Below, piece by piece: positions 1-11,004 of a stretch of 64,000 bases of DNA. Each line of letters starts with the position of its first letter. Position 1 is the stretch's first letter. The stretch comes from Rhizobium sp. CB3090. GTDB lineage: Bacteria; Pseudomonadota; Alphaproteobacteria; Rhizobiales; Rhizobiaceae. Both the position numbers and the translations under genes were made by a program. The stretch lies in contig NZ_CP121662.1 in assembly GCF_029714285.1 (NCBI RefSeq), positions 3,468,001-3,532,000 of the forward strand, read 5' to 3'. The notes below the pieces were generated by a model. That model was not told the DNA's origin. It did no database searches and worked only from the letters and a program-made list of their open reading frames with translations.

Positions 1-306
1 ACGGCCAATATCCCCATCGTCCATGGCGTGCCCTTGCCCGAGAGTTTGATCCGGGCAACCAAACCGCTGATCGTCGGGCTGGTGGCGACCACCGACCGGA
101 TATCGCAGGTTCGGGAAAATCGCATTCTGGGGGCGACGGCGGGTTTCGACCGCGGCGACTATATCGATCGAGCGACCATCTCCGAAGAGCTGAAATATGC
201 CCGCTCGCTCTGCGCCCGGCACAATTGGCCCGTCATCGATGTCACCCGCCGCTCGATCGAAGAGACCGCGGCCGCCATTGTTGCCCTGCGCCCGAAGCTA
301 CGCTAA
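1..306 (+). CDS. ppsR: Pyruvate, phosphate dikinase regulatory protein (PSRP, DUF299), C-terminal part
   Basis: The frame is open from base 1, so only the last 101 residues are present and the start lies outside the window. PSRP is a bifunctional kinase/phosphorylase that reversibly phosphorylates pyruvate phosphate dikinase (or PEP synthase) and so controls the pyruvate-PEP step. The visible part carries the family's C-terminal features: a PIVHGVPLP stretch, [17 protein letters not shown], and a tail ending in [16 protein letters not shown]. It is the first gene of a co-directional block with maf 32 bases downstream. The assignment rests on family resemblance of the C-terminal third only. 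The N-terminal half cannot be inspected. Confidence 0.85.
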   Translation, partial: TANIPIVHGVPLPESLIRATKPLIVGLVATTDRISQVRENRILGATAGFDRGDYIDRATISEELKYARSLCARHNWPVIDVTRRSIEETAAAIVALRPKLR

Positions 307-338
307 GCGAATAGTATGATTTCCGAGGTTCGTTCGAT

Positions 339-938
339 ATGACAGCGCCGCTCATCCTTGCTTCTTCCAGTCCCTTCCGACGGATGCTGATGCAAAATGC
401 CGGCCTGCATTTCCAGGCGGTTGCGGCTGAGATCGACGAGCGTGCGATCGAAGCGCCGCTGGAGCAGGAGGGAGCCAGCCCGGATGCCGTGGCATTGGTG
501 CTCGCCAAGGCCAAGGCGAAAGAGGTGAGCGATCGCTTCCCCGGTTCACTCGTCATCGGCTCGGATCAAACGATGTCGCTCGGCGATCAGGTCTTCCACA
601 AGCCGAAAACGATGGCGGACGCCGAAAGCCATCTGCGAACTCTGTCCGGCAAGACCCACCGTCTGAACAGTGCCATCGCGCTGGCCCGCAACGGCGACAT
701 CATCTGGGAACATGTGTCCCATGCTGAATTGACCATGCGCGATCTCTCCCCCGATTTTATCCATCGTCATCTGAGCCGTGTCGGTGACAAGGCGCTGTCG
801 AGCGTCGGCGCCTATCAGCTCGAGGGCGAGGGGATACAGCTTTTCTCGAACATCGACGGCGATTATTTTACCATCGTCGGCTTGCCGATGCTGCCGCTCC
901 TCCAGCAGCTTCGCGAACTGGGAGTGATCGATGGGTGA
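339..938 (+). CDS. maf: Maf-like nucleoside triphosphate pyrophosphatase
   Basis: A 199-residue protein of usual Maf length. Maf proteins hydrolyse non-canonical or methylated nucleoside triphosphates to monophosphates and help keep nucleotide pools clean in the cytoplasm. The N-terminus has the family signature [18 protein letters not shown] (near residues 5-22), then EIDERAIE and the central GSDQTMSLG motif with the catalytic Asp. In the first signature the usual SPRR reads SPFRR. The ATG at 339 directly begins the signature region. The 3' end overlaps aroE by 8 bases, so the two are probably translationally coupled. Which Maf subfamily substrate it uses (dTTP/UTP or m7GTP) cannot be settled by eye. 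Confidence 0.93.
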   Translation: MTAPLILASSSPFRRMLMQNAGLHFQAVAAEIDERAIEAPLEQEGASPDAVALVLAKAKAKEVSDRFPGSLVIGSDQTMSLGDQVFHKPKTMADAESHLRTLSGKTHRLNSAIALARNGDIIWEHVSHAELTMRDLSPDFIHRHLSRVGDKALSSVGAYQLEGEGIQLFSNIDGDYFTIVGLPMLPLLQQLRELGVIDG

Positions 939-1788
939 TTCACGTGAAACATTCGGCCCCAACGTCTTCGTTACGGGCTTTCCCGTCAAGCATTCCCGCT
1001 CGCCCCTCATTCACGGCTATTGGCTGCGCACGCTTGGTCTTGCAGGCAGCTATCGCGCCCATGAAGTCTCGCCGGATGATTTCCCAGGTTTCATTGCTTC
1101 CTTGAAGGACGGCTCTAGCGGCTTCGTCGGCGGCAACGTGACGATCCCGCACAAGGAGACGGCATTCAGGCTGGCGGATCGGCCGGATGAATTGTCCGAG
1201 GAGCTCGGTGCTTCGAACACGCTCTGGCTTCAGGACGGATTGCTGCATGCGACCAATACCGATGGCCGCGGTTTCACGGCCAATCTGGATGAGCGCCATC
1301 CCGGTTGGGATCGTAGCGGGCGAGTTGTTATCCTGGGTGCGGGCGGCGCCAGCCGCGCCATCATCCAGGCGGTGCGCAATCGTGGCATCGGGGAAATTCA
1401 CGTCGTCAACCGTACCGTCGAGCGGGCGCGGGAACTGGCGGATCGGTTCGGCGCGCGTGTCCATGCCCATCCGATGGCGGCGCTGAACGAGGTGATGCGA
1501 GATGCCGGTCTCTTCGTCAATACGACCTCACTTGGCATGGATGGCGAGGCGGCACCGCAGATCGATTTTTCGCCGTTGGCCAAAAATGCTGTCGTCACCG
1601 ATATCGTTTATGTGCCGCTGAAGACGCCGTTGTTGACCCAGGCAGAAGAACAGGGCTTCGCCATCGTCGATGGTCTTGGCATGTTGCTGCATCAGGCTGT
1701 ACCGGGCTTCGAAAAATGGTTCGGCACGCGTCCGGTGGTGGATGAGGCGCTGCGGGCGCTGATCATCGCCGATATGGAAAAACATTGA
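931..1788 (+). CDS. aroE: Shikimate dehydrogenase (NADP+)
   Basis: A 285-residue enzyme that reduces 3-dehydroshikimate to shikimate with NADPH in the aromatic amino acid pathway. The substrate site is visible as [10 protein letters not shown] near residue 22 and NVTIPHKE with the catalytic Lys around residue 72. The nucleotide-binding loop is [13 protein letters not shown] around residue 133, followed by an NRT sequence typical of NADP-specific members. The C-terminal GLGMLLHQA motif is present. The ATG at 931 lies inside the end of maf and the stop shares a base with the coaE start (TGATG), indicating tight coupling. The maf-aroE-coaE-dnaQ order is common in Rhizobiales. Confidence 0.96.
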   Translation: MGDSRETFGPNVFVTGFPVKHSRSPLIHGYWLRTLGLAGSYRAHEVSPDDFPGFIASLKDGSSGFVGGNVTIPHKETAFRLADRPDELSEELGASNTLWLQDGLLHATNTDGRGFTANLDERHPGWDRSGRVVILGAGGASRAIIQAVRNRGIGEIHVVNRTVERARELADRFGARVHAHPMAALNEVMRDAGLFVNTTSLGMDGEAAPQIDFSPLAKNAVVTDIVYVPLKTPLLTQAEEQGFAIVDGLGMLLHQAVPGFEKWFGTRPVVDEALRALIIADMEKH

Positions 1789-2405
1789 TGATCCGCGTCG
1801 GCCTCACCGGATCGATCGGCATGGGAAAATCGACGTCGGGAAAACTCTTCGCCGAAGCCGGCATCCCCGTGAATGATGCCGATGCAGTGGTGCATGATCT
1901 CTATAGTGGCGAAGCCGTGCCCTTGGTCGAAGCCGCGTTTCCGGGAACGACGAAGGACGGAGCTGTCGATCGCCAGGAACTTGGCCGTAAACTCGCCTCC
2001 GATCCCTCCGGTTTTAAACGACTGGAGGCCATCGTCCATCCGCTGGTGCGGCAGCGCGAACGGGAGTTTTTGGATGAACAGACTGCCGCCGGTGCGGATA
2101 TCGTCGTGCTCGACATCCCCCTGCTGTTCGAGACCGGTGCCGATAAAAGGGTGGACAAGATCGTCGTCGTCAGTTGCGATCCGCAGATTCAAAAGGAAAG
2201 AGTGCTTGCCAGGCCGGGCATGACTGAGGAAAAATTCAATATGATTCTCTCCCGCCAGATGCCGGATGCGGAGAAGCGGGCACGGGCCGATTATATCATC
2301 GACACCGGCGGCAGCATCGATGCGGCGCGGAAGCAGATAAAAGACATCATAGCCGACCTACGAAAGCGGCCGGTAGACAACGGATCGACAGGCGGAGAGT
2401 CCTGA
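1788..2405 (+). CDS. coaE: Dephospho-CoA kinase
   Basis: A 205-residue kinase that phosphorylates the 3'-OH of dephospho-CoA, the last step of CoA synthesis. The P-loop GSIGMGKST is at residues 8-16, and the LDIPLLFETG motif of the family is near residue 108. The ATG at 1788 shares its A with the aroE stop codon. A TTG three bases upstream is open but would only add one residue, so I reject it. The stop TGA is followed immediately by the dnaQ ATG. Together with the pantothenate kinase at 44894 (coaA), the first and last steps from pantothenate to CoA are encoded in this window. Confidence 0.96.
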   Translation: MIRVGLTGSIGMGKSTSGKLFAEAGIPVNDADAVVHDLYSGEAVPLVEAAFPGTTKDGAVDRQELGRKLASDPSGFKRLEAIVHPLVRQREREFLDEQTAAGADIVVLDIPLLFETGADKRVDKIVVVSCDPQIQKERVLARPGMTEEKFNMILSRQMPDAEKRARADYIIDTGGSIDAARKQIKDIIADLRKRPVDNGSTGGES

Positions 2406-3122
2406 ATGCGCGAAATCATTTTCGATACGGAAACGACCGGTCTCGACAATAGAGCCGACCGTATCATCGAAATAGGCGGTATCGAACTCTTCAATCACTT
2501 CCCGACCGGCAAGACCATCCATATCTATATCAATCCCGGCGACCGCAAGGTTCATCCGGATGCGCTTGCCGTTCATGGCATCACGGACGAATTCCTGAAG
2601 GATAAGCCGTTTTTTGCTGATGTCGCCGACGAGATCCTTGCCTTTTTCGGCGAAGCGAAGTGGATCGCCCATAACGCGACGTTCGACATGGGCTTCGTCA
2701 ATGCCGAATTCGCGCGCCTCGGCCGTCCGCCGATTCTGCCCGACACGGTGATCGACACGCTGGCCATGGCGCGACGCAAACATCCGATGGGGCCGAATTC
2801 GCTAGATGCACTCTGCCGGCGCTACGGCATCGACAATTCCCACCGCACCAAACACGGCGCGCTTCTCGACTCCGAATTGCTCGCCGAAGTCTATATCGAG
2901 ATGATTGGTGGCCGGCAGACGGCCCTTGGTCTTGGCAGCATCAACGGCTCATCTGCACGGTCCCGCCAGGTCGACGATATCGAAGAGACTGCTGCGGATA
3001 TCCTGGTGCGACCAAAGCCGCTGGCAAGCAGATTGAGCGACGCCGAACTGGAAGATCACGCCGCGCTGATCGCCAAACTTGGCGAAAAAGGCATCTGGTC
3101 GAAATACCGTGCCGTGAACTGA
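2406..3122 (+). CDS. dnaQ: DNA polymerase III epsilon subunit (3'-5' proofreading exonuclease)
   Basis: A 238-residue DEDDh-family exonuclease that proofreads for the replicative polymerase. ExoI is IFDTETTGLD (residues 4-13), ExoII is HNATFDMGF near residue 90, and ExoIII is HGALLDSELL near residue 150. These together supply the four acidic metal ligands and the catalytic His. The C-terminal segment of about 50 residues with DAELEDHAALIAKL is the likely part that binds the alpha subunit. The start abuts the coaE stop with no gap. It is the last gene of the maf-aroE-coaE-dnaQ block and is followed by a bidirectional terminator. Confidence 0.96.
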   Translation: MREIIFDTETTGLDNRADRIIEIGGIELFNHFPTGKTIHIYINPGDRKVHPDALAVHGITDEFLKDKPFFADVADEILAFFGEAKWIAHNATFDMGFVNAEFARLGRPPILPDTVIDTLAMARRKHPMGPNSLDALCRRYGIDNSHRTKHGALLDSELLAEVYIEMIGGRQTALGLGSINGSSARSRQVDDIEETAADILVRPKPLASRLSDAELEDHAALIAKLGEKGIWSKYRAVN

Positions 3123-3152
3123 AAGCATAATTTCAAGCGCCCAAAAGAAAAT

Positions 3153-3172
3153 GCCCGGATCGAAATCCGGGC
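3153..3172. terminator. Bidirectional terminator between dnaQ and secB
   Basis: A perfect 8-bp stem (gcccggat / atccgggc) around a cgaa tetraloop lies between the convergent ends of dnaQ and secB. It has A-rich sequence on its left, which is a T-tract on the minus strand. It can serve both transcripts, more plausibly the secB-side one. Confidence 0.7.
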
Positions 3173-3206
3173 ACTCCTATTTCCATCGATGGAATAAATC
3201 GAAGGC

Positions 3207-3689
3207 TTAGTTCGGAACTGCTTCGACCTGGGCGCGGGCCTGTTCTTCGGCGACGCGCTGGGTGAACATCTGCGCGAAATCGATCGGGTCGATCATCAGC
3301 GGCGGGAAGCCGCCATTACGCGTGACGTCGGCGATGATTTGACGAGCGAACGGGAAGAGCAGGCGAGGGCACTCGATGAAGAGCAGCGGCAGCATGTGTT
3401 CCTGCGGGAAACCGGTGACGCGGAAGACGCCGCCGTAGACCAGCTCGGTGTGGAAGAGAACCCGGTCACCATCCTTGGCTTCGGCATTCAGCGTCAGCAC
3501 GACGTCGAAATCCGATTCCGACAGCGGATTGGCGTTGACGTTGACATTGATGTTGATATCGGGGGCGTTTTCCCGGGCCTGCAGCGAGCGCGGAGCACCA
3601 GGATTTTCGAAGGAAAGATCCTTGGTGTATTGAGCAAGGATGGAAAGGCTCGGGCTGGCTGCGCCGTTACCGCTGTTCTCGTTGGCCAT
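3207..3689 (-). CDS. secB: Protein-export chaperone SecB
   Basis: A 160-residue cytosolic tetrameric chaperone that keeps preproteins unfolded and hands them to SecA. Family features visible are [14 protein letters not shown] near the N-terminus, the acidic [27 protein letters not shown] strand region (shown only by its ends here as NINVNVN and [10 protein letters not shown]), and [21 protein letters not shown] in two adjoining blocks. An ATG at 3710 is open, but an AGAGGAAA ribosome site lies inside that extension six bases before the ATG at 3689, so 3689 is chosen. It is transcribed opposite to dnaQ and sits 94 bases downstream of fxsA on the same strand. Confidence 0.95.
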   Translation of the reverse strand: MANENSGNGAASPSLSILAQYTKDLSFENPGAPRSLQARENAPDININVNVNANPLSESDFDVVLTLNAEAKDGDRVLFHTELVYGGVFRVTGFPQEHMLPLLFIECPRLLFPFARQIIADVTRNGGFPPLMIDPIDFAQMFTQRVAEEQARAQVEAVPN

Positions 3690-3783
3690 GGGGGTTTCCT
3701 CTGACGTCATTGGGTGTCGCCATCTAGCATTTCGTATAAGGGCTTACAACCCTTGAGGCTTTGGCCATCTTTGGCCGCTTTGC

Positions 3784-4314
3784 CTACTCTTCAAGGCGTT
3801 TTTTGTCAGACCAAGGCGAGTTGCGATTGGGCTCGCGATGGAAATCGGTCTCGTCCAGATCGACGACATTGCCGGGTCCATGCGGTCGTGTTTGCGGGCC
3901 GGAAGCTGAACCCGCGCCTGGTCCGGCTCCGCGCCGGAAGGCGCGCGAACTGCCGAGAACGACGATGCGTTTCCGCAGGACCTTCCAGGCGAGCTCACGG
4001 ATCGCCGGAATGAAGAGCAGCAAACCGATAATATCAGAGATGAAGCCCGGTAGCATCAGCAGGAATGCGGCAACGACAATCATGGCGCCATGCACCATCT
4101 CGCGTCCGGGATCACCGCCGTTACGGCTCTCGGCCGAAATGCGTTGCAGGATACCGATGCCCTGGATTCTGAGAAGCGCAACACCCAGAAGTGCGCTGAG
4201 GATCACCAGCCCCAATGTCGCCCAGACGCCGACCATCTTGCCGACGATGACGAAGCCGGCGATTTCCGCAAGCGGCATCAGAAAGACGACGATAGGAACA
4301 AGGGATATGCGCAT
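3784..4314 (-). CDS. fxsA: FxsA family inner-membrane protein
   Basis: A 176-residue membrane protein with the FxsA domain in the first 120 residues. Hydrophobic segments are at about 5-25, 28-48 and 75-105, the last containing the LMLPGFISDIIGLLL signature of the family. The tail is basic, then Gly/Pro rich and charged. In E. coli FxsA overproduction alleviates phage T7 exclusion by the F plasmid, but its normal job is unknown. The gene is divergent from the Tim44-domain gene, with 144 bases between the two starts holding both promoters, and lies upstream of secB. Confidence 0.9.
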   Translation of the reverse strand: MRISLVPIVVFLMPLAEIAGFVIVGKMVGVWATLGLVILSALLGVALLRIQGIGILQRISAESRNGGDPGREMVHGAMIVVAAFLLMLPGFISDIIGLLLFIPAIRELAWKVLRKRIVVLGSSRAFRRGAGPGAGSASGPQTRPHGPGNVVDLDETDFHREPNRNSPWSDKKRLEE

Positions 4315-4458
4315 GTTAACGTGTCCTGGAAGCGGCTTATGCGCTTAGCGTTAGTCTATCGCGCATAATAAAGATACCGGTCCGCTATTTGAATGATAGA
4401 TCGATGCGGACTATATGGGGATTGAAACTCTCAATTTTAACGGCGGTTCCGATACGAG

Positions 4459-5160
4459 ATGGGTGCAAACGACTTTGTGACGATCTTTTTCCTGGTGGCG
4501 GCGGTGCTGATCTTCTTTCAGCTCCGGAGCGTTCTTGGCCGCCGTACAGGGAATGAGAAGCCGCCGCGCGATCTCTATGGTTCTCCCGATTCGGCCACGG
4601 GTCCGACCGTACCGGATGCCGGCAAGGTGGTGACCCTGCCGCGCCGCGACTCTGCCGAGGACGAAGATCGCTTTGCCGCCATAGATGCCTTTGCCCCAGC
4701 CGGTACGCCGCTCAATGACTCGTTGCGCGAATTGAGCAAGGCCGACCCCACCTTCAATCCGAAGGAATTCGTCAACGGCGCGCGCATGGCCTATGAGATG
4801 ATCGTCATGGCCTTTGCCGATGGCGACCGCAAGGCGCTGAAGGGGTTGTTGTCGCGCGAGGTCTATGAGGGCTTCGATGCAGCCATTACCGAGCGCGAAA
4901 CCAAGGGCGAAAAAGTGAAGTCCACCTTCGTCGGCATCGACAAGGCCGATATCGTCACCGCCGAGATGAAGGGCACGGAAGCCCTCGTGACGATGCGCAT
5001 CGTCAGCCAGATGATCTCGGCGACCTACGACAAGGCCGGCGCATTGATCGATGGCGACGCAGAAGCCGTCGCCGAGATCAGCGATCTCTGGACCTTTTCC
5101 CGCGATAGCCGTTCGCGCGATCCGAACTGGAAACTCGTGGCGACTGAATCCGAACAATGA
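4459..5160 (+). CDS. Tim44/TimA domain membrane-anchored protein
   Basis: A 233-residue protein with one N-terminal membrane anchor (about residues 5-23, VTIFFLVAAVLIFFQLRSVL), a proline- and charge-rich linker, and a C-terminal Tim44-like domain from about residue 85 (NPKEFVNGARMAYEMIVMAF, GDRKALKGLLSREVYEGF). Mitochondrial Tim44 tethers Hsp70 to the import pore. The role of the bacterial homologues is not settled, although they are thought to act at the membrane face. The stop overlaps the mltA start (ATGA), and the block Tim44-mltA-smr-xre is translationally coupled throughout. Confidence 0.88.
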   Translation: MGANDFVTIFFLVAAVLIFFQLRSVLGRRTGNEKPPRDLYGSPDSATGPTVPDAGKVVTLPRRDSAEDEDRFAAIDAFAPAGTPLNDSLRELSKADPTFNPKEFVNGARMAYEMIVMAFADGDRKALKGLLSREVYEGFDAAITERETKGEKVKSTFVGIDKADIVTAEMKGTEALVTMRIVSQMISATYDKAGALIDGDAEAVAEISDLWTFSRDSRSRDPNWKLVATESEQ

Positions 5161-6275
5161 CAACTTCATCGCAGGATTTCAGGCTTGAGCCGGCAACCTT
5201 CGCCGATCTGAAGGGCTGGAAGGACGATGATCCTTCCGGCCTTTTTCGCGCCATGGAAAACTGTCGAGCTTATATCAGAGATGTAAAGCCCTACCGCACC
5301 GGCGCAGTCGGGCTGACCGCAAATGACCTCCTGGCCCTGCTTGACGAGGCCAAAGGTTATGAGCCCAAGAATGCCGCCGAGGCTCGTGCCTTCTTCGAAG
5401 AACGCTGCCAGCCCTTCTTCATTCGCCGCGGCGACGGCGGCAGAGGTTTCGTCACCGCTTTCTACGAGCCGGAGATCTCAGTCTCCACAACGCCGGACAA
5501 GACCTATCGTTATCCCTTCTATCGCCGACCGGACGATTTGATCGATATCGACGACACCAACCGGCCAGCGGATCTCGATCAATCCTATTTGTTCGGCCGT
5601 CTGAAGGATGGGATTATTTCCGCTTATCCCGATCGCGGCGAGATCGATCGCGGATACCTGGAGGGCAGGGGCCTGGAGATCGCCTGGGCCAAGTCCAAGG
5701 TCGATGTCTTCTTCGTGCATGTCCAGGGAGCGGCGAGATTGCTCTATCCCGATGGACGGATGGGCCGCATCACTTATGCCGCCAAGGCCGGTCATCCCTT
5801 CTCGGCCGTCGGCCGTCTGCTGATCGAACGTGGCGTGCTCGATCGCGCGACGATTTCGATGCAGACGATCCGCGATTGGCTCTATGCTCATCCGCAGGAA
5901 GTCGATGAGGTGTTGTGGCACAACAGGTCCTATATCTTCTTCCGCGAGGCCGACGTCAGCGATGCCTCGCTCGGCCCGATCGCTGCGGCGAAGGTGCCGC
6001 TTCTCGCCGGCCGCTCGCTGGCGGTCGACCGGCTGATCCACACCTTCGGCTTTCCTTTCTTCATCCAGTCGGAAAGCCTGACGCATCTCGACGACGGCAA
6101 GTCTTTCGGTCGGCTGATGCTGGCGCTCGATACTGGCTCGGCGATCGTCGGCCCGGCGCGCGGGGATATCTTTACCGGTTCCGGCTACGATGCCGGAGAG
6201 CTTGCCGGTACCGTGCGCAACGATGCGGATTTTTATATACTGGTTCCGAAGGCGGCAGCTCAGAGGTTTGGCTGA
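5157..6275 (+). CDS. mltA: MltA-family lytic murein transglycosylase
   Basis: A 372-residue protein covering the MltA domain and the C-terminal 3D domain. The family cleaves the MurNAc-GlcNAc bond of peptidoglycan to form 1,6-anhydroMurNAc ends. Visible family blocks are FVTAFYEPEI near residue 102, DVFFVHVQGAARL near residue 185, and the 3D segment MLALDTGSAIVGPARGDIF near residue 322, where the first Asp matches the catalytic position. The ATG overlaps the upstream stop by 4 bases and no signal peptide or lipobox is seen at the N-terminus, which is odd for an exported enzyme. The downstream smr gene overlaps by 1 base. Confidence 0.92.
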   Translation: MTTSSQDFRLEPATFADLKGWKDDDPSGLFRAMENCRAYIRDVKPYRTGAVGLTANDLLALLDEAKGYEPKNAAEARAFFEERCQPFFIRRGDGGRGFVTAFYEPEISVSTTPDKTYRYPFYRRPDDLIDIDDTNRPADLDQSYLFGRLKDGIISAYPDRGEIDRGYLEGRGLEIAWAKSKVDVFFVHVQGAARLLYPDGRMGRITYAAKAGHPFSAVGRLLIERGVLDRATISMQTIRDWLYAHPQEVDEVLWHNRSYIFFREADVSDASLGPIAAAKVPLLAGRSLAVDRLIHTFGFPFFIQSESLTHLDDGKSFGRLMLALDTGSAIVGPARGDIFTGSGYDAGELAGTVRNDADFYILVPKAAAQRFG

Positions 6276-6850
6276 TGGCTTCAGAACGACAGACCAAGGA
6301 ACGAAAGCTCAGCACGGACGAACGCATCCTTTGGGGCAAGGTGGCGAAAAGCACCCGGCCCATGCCAGGACGGCTCGCTGATATCGAGGCTTTCGACGAG
6401 GTCCTGGCGGCGGAGGCGCAAGCGGAAGAAGCGGCACGCGCCGGAAAGGCGGCAGTCTCTGCCGAGCCGCAAACTCAGCCGGCACCAGCCAAACAACCCT
6501 CCGGCACGCACCATCTGTTGGAACGCCCCGTCAAACGCAAGATCGCCAAGGGTAGACTGGCACTGGAAGCGCGGATCGACCTTCACGGGCTGATCCAGAG
6601 CGAAGCGCATGCCATGCTCCTCGATTTTCTGCTGCGGGCGCATCAGCGCGGCCTTCGTCATGTGCTCGTCATCACCGGCAAGGGCAGTTCCATGGGCAGC
6701 GAAGGCGCCTTGAAACGCGCCGTGCCGATGTGGTTTTCCAAGCCGGAATTCCGCTTCCTGATCTCGTCCTATGAGACGGCGGCGCAGCACCATGGCGGCG
6801 ATGGCGCCCTCTATATCCGCCTGTCGCGGCTGAAAGGGGAGAGGCTGTGA
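6275..6850 (+). CDS. Smr domain protein (MutS2 C-terminal-like nuclease domain)
   Basis: A 191-residue protein with a charged, Ala/Glu-rich N-terminal half and an Smr domain from about residue 95. The IDLHGLIQSEAH motif and the VITGKGS loop, the hallmark pair of Smr domains, are both present. Smr domains nick branched DNA or cleave RNA. The physiological substrate of stand-alone rhizobial versions is unknown. The ATG at 6275 shares a base with the mltA stop. The frame is open much further upstream but that part is antisense-like sequence inside mltA. The downstream regulator overlaps by 4 bases. Confidence 0.93.
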   Translation: MASERQTKERKLSTDERILWGKVAKSTRPMPGRLADIEAFDEVLAAEAQAEEAARAGKAAVSAEPQTQPAPAKQPSGTHHLLERPVKRKIAKGRLALEARIDLHGLIQSEAHAMLLDFLLRAHQRGLRHVLVITGKGSSMGSEGALKRAVPMWFSKPEFRFLISSYETAAQHHGGDGALYIRLSRLKGERL

Positions 6851-7212
6851 CCCCCTTCGGCGAAGCGGTGAGAAAGCTGAGGGCACGCAAGGGTGTCTCG
6901 CAGAAGGAAATGGCTGCGGCCTTGAATGTGACTCCGGCTTATTTATCCGCCTTAGAACATGGAAAGCGCGGCACGCCGACTTTCGATCTGCTGCAGCGTG
7001 TCGCGGGATACTTCAACATCATCTGGGACGAGGCCGAGGAGTTGTTCCTGCTGGCACGCTTTTCCGACCCGCGCGTCGTCATCGACACCTCAGGTCTTGC
7101 GCCGGAATATACGGCCTTCGTCAACAAGTTGGCAGGCCGGATTCGGGGTCTCGATGCAGCGACGATCAGGGAGTTGTCCCAGCTTCTCGAAAATGCCGGT
7201 AAAAGCGGCTGA
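6847..7212 (+). CDS. XRE-family helix-turn-helix regulator
   Basis: A 121-residue protein with an N-terminal Cro/C1 helix-turn-helix at about residues 5-60 (KLRARKGVSQKEMAAAL, then TPAYLSALEHGKRG as recognition helix). The C-terminal half has no obvious effector domain. It starts with GTG in the GTGA overlap with the smr stop, so it is the last gene of the Tim44-mltA-smr unit. Its targets are not visible. Autoregulation of the operon would be the default guess, but no operator was recognised. Confidence 0.9.
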   Translation: MTPFGEAVRKLRARKGVSQKEMAAALNVTPAYLSALEHGKRGTPTFDLLQRVAGYFNIIWDEAEELFLLARFSDPRVVIDTSGLAPEYTAFVNKLAGRIRGLDAATIRELSQLLENAGKSG

Positions 7213-7260
7213 AAACCGCCGTAATCCCCTGCTTTATGCCTGATATGAGGGGCCTTCCGT

Positions 7261-7290
7261 TTGGAAGTTCGGGGAGAAACATCCTATATT
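7261..7290 (+). promoter_or_regulatory. Candidate sigma70-type promoter for gyrB
   Basis: TTGGAA at 7261-7266 and TATATT at 7285-7290 are separated by 18 bases, in the 149-base gap before gyrB. This is by-eye matching to a vegetative promoter, with about 70 bases of leader to the gyrB start. Confidence 0.4.
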
Positions 7291-7361
7291 CAGGGAAAGA
7301 AAAGCCGCTGATTCGGTAGTGATCGGCAGGGTTCTCTAAAACACTGGAAAGACTTCAATAA

Positions 7362-9797
<2,436 letters not shown>

Positions 9798-9817
9798 TCG
9801 CCAATTTCCGAAACAAA

Positions 9818-9849
9818 AAAGGCCCGCCCGATGCCTCAGGCGGGCCTTT
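9818..9849. terminator. Bidirectional terminator between gyrB and the nitroreductase gene
   Basis: An 11-bp perfect stem (aaaggcccgcc at 9818-9828, ggcgggccttt at 9839-9849) with a 10-base loop. Runs of A precede it and T follows on each strand, between convergent genes. Confidence 0.9.
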
Positions 9850-9865
9850 CCATTTTAAGGATCAA

Positions 9866-10465
9866 TTACTTGGCGACAAAGGTGCCGTTAAAGGCGACCT
9901 CGGAAAGCGGCTTGCGATGGTTCGGCACTTCACGTTCCCTGAGCTTCTCCGGAAGCTGGTCCTTGTCGCCAATCTTACCGATCGCAACGGCGGCCTCGAC
10001 GCGGAAGCCTTGGGGAATGCCGAGAACCTCGTAGGATTTCTCGACATGGAAGCCGCCCATGCCGTGAGCTGCATAGCCGGCTAGGTGCGCCTGCAGCGCC
10101 AGGAAGCCCCAGGCCGTACCAGCGTCGAAGGAGTGGCTGTAGCTGGGCTTCTGCTCAGCGGAGCCGAGTTCGCCATTGTGGGTGCGCGAAATGACGAAAA
10201 GCAGCGCGGCAGCGGACTTCGCCCAGCCCTGGTTGAACTCGATCAGCAGATCGAGAAATTTCTCCCAGTTCTCCGAGCCGCGCAGCGCATAGACGAAGCG
10301 CCAGGGCTGCATATTGGAGGCGGACGGCGCCCAGTGGGCGGCTTCCAATATGGTCAGGAGATCGGCCTCCGGCATGGTTTCGTTGGAATAGGCGCGCGGC
10401 GACCAACGGTCGAGAAAGAGCTTGTCGATCGGATATTGCGATTCGCGGGAATTGCTGGATGTCAT
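9866..10465 (-). CDS. Nitroreductase family protein
   Basis: A 199-residue FMN-dependent oxidoreductase of the nitroreductase fold. The N-terminus RWSPRAYSNETMP with the Arg-rich FMN phosphate contact, WAPSASNMQPWRFV near residue 55, and a C-terminal segment with EAAVAIGKIG are typical. Substrates could be nitroaromatics, quinones or flavins and are not predictable. The gene is convergent with gyrB and lies 84 bases downstream of the DUF2218 gene on the same strand, so the two may be cotranscribed. Confidence 0.9.
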   Translation of the reverse strand: MTSSNSRESQYPIDKLFLDRWSPRAYSNETMPEADLLTILEAAHWAPSASNMQPWRFVYALRGSENWEKFLDLLIEFNQGWAKSAAALLFVISRTHNGELGSAEQKPSYSHSFDAGTAWGFLALQAHLAGYAAHGMGGFHVEKSYEVLGIPQGFRVEAAVAIGKIGDKDQLPEKLREREVPNHRKPLSEVAFNGTFVAK

Positions 10466-10549
10466 AAGGTTCTTTCCATCTGAGGAGAGGCATTCGCCGG
10501 CCGTTGGGAGCGGACAAGGCGATTGACCTTGGAGGATACGAAGCGGACC

Positions 10550-10849
10550 CTATACGCGGCTTGTGTCAGCAGTCCAGACAACGTCGAGCTCTTCGCGGAA
10601 GGCAAATCGCCTGAGGTGATCGGCCACCACATTCTGCATGCGCTCAAGATCCTGCGGATTTTCGACATGTAGGGTCATCCGCAAAGCGGAGGCATCGGCC
10701 GCGAACTCCACGGAGGTTTCGGGGCTGAAAGGCACCTTGCCGGCGGTTTCGTTGAATTCGACGGTGAATCGGTGGCTCCAGTGCTTGCAGAGCTGCTGCA
10801 GGTAGCGGCTGGCATGCTCGGTTTTCACGGAAGAAACGGACGTAGGCAT
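10550..10849 (-). CDS. DUF2218 domain protein
   Basis: A 99-residue protein, the normal length of the DUF2218 family, often found next to siderophore or iron genes although its function is not known. Visible blocks are VKTEHASRYLQQLCKHWSH at the N-terminus, VPFSPE in the middle and NVVADHLRRFAFREEL near the end. The frame is open upstream to 11089, but that part overlaps the divergent GST start, and a GGAG site lies about 7 bases before the ATG at 10849. No iron-related gene is adjacent here. Confidence 0.85.
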   Translation of the reverse strand: MPTSVSSVKTEHASRYLQQLCKHWSHRFTVEFNETAGKVPFSPETSVEFAADASALRMTLHVENPQDLERMQNVVADHLRRFAFREELDVVWTADTSRV

Positions 10850-11004
10850 ATGGCGCTCCGATAACTGGAATTTGCTAGGCAAGTTTATAGTCGCATCCGG
10901 CTCTGCCCGGTAGACAGTCTGTTTCAACATTGCGTTATTTCGGCGAAATCCGATTTCGCTATGATCGCCTCCGACAGAACGCGCGCGAATTGGAGACAGA
11001 ACTC

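Noticed and set aside
1785..1787. TTG as the start of coaE.
   Set aside because: The ATG at 1788 gives the conserved N-terminus and the usual TGATG coupling.
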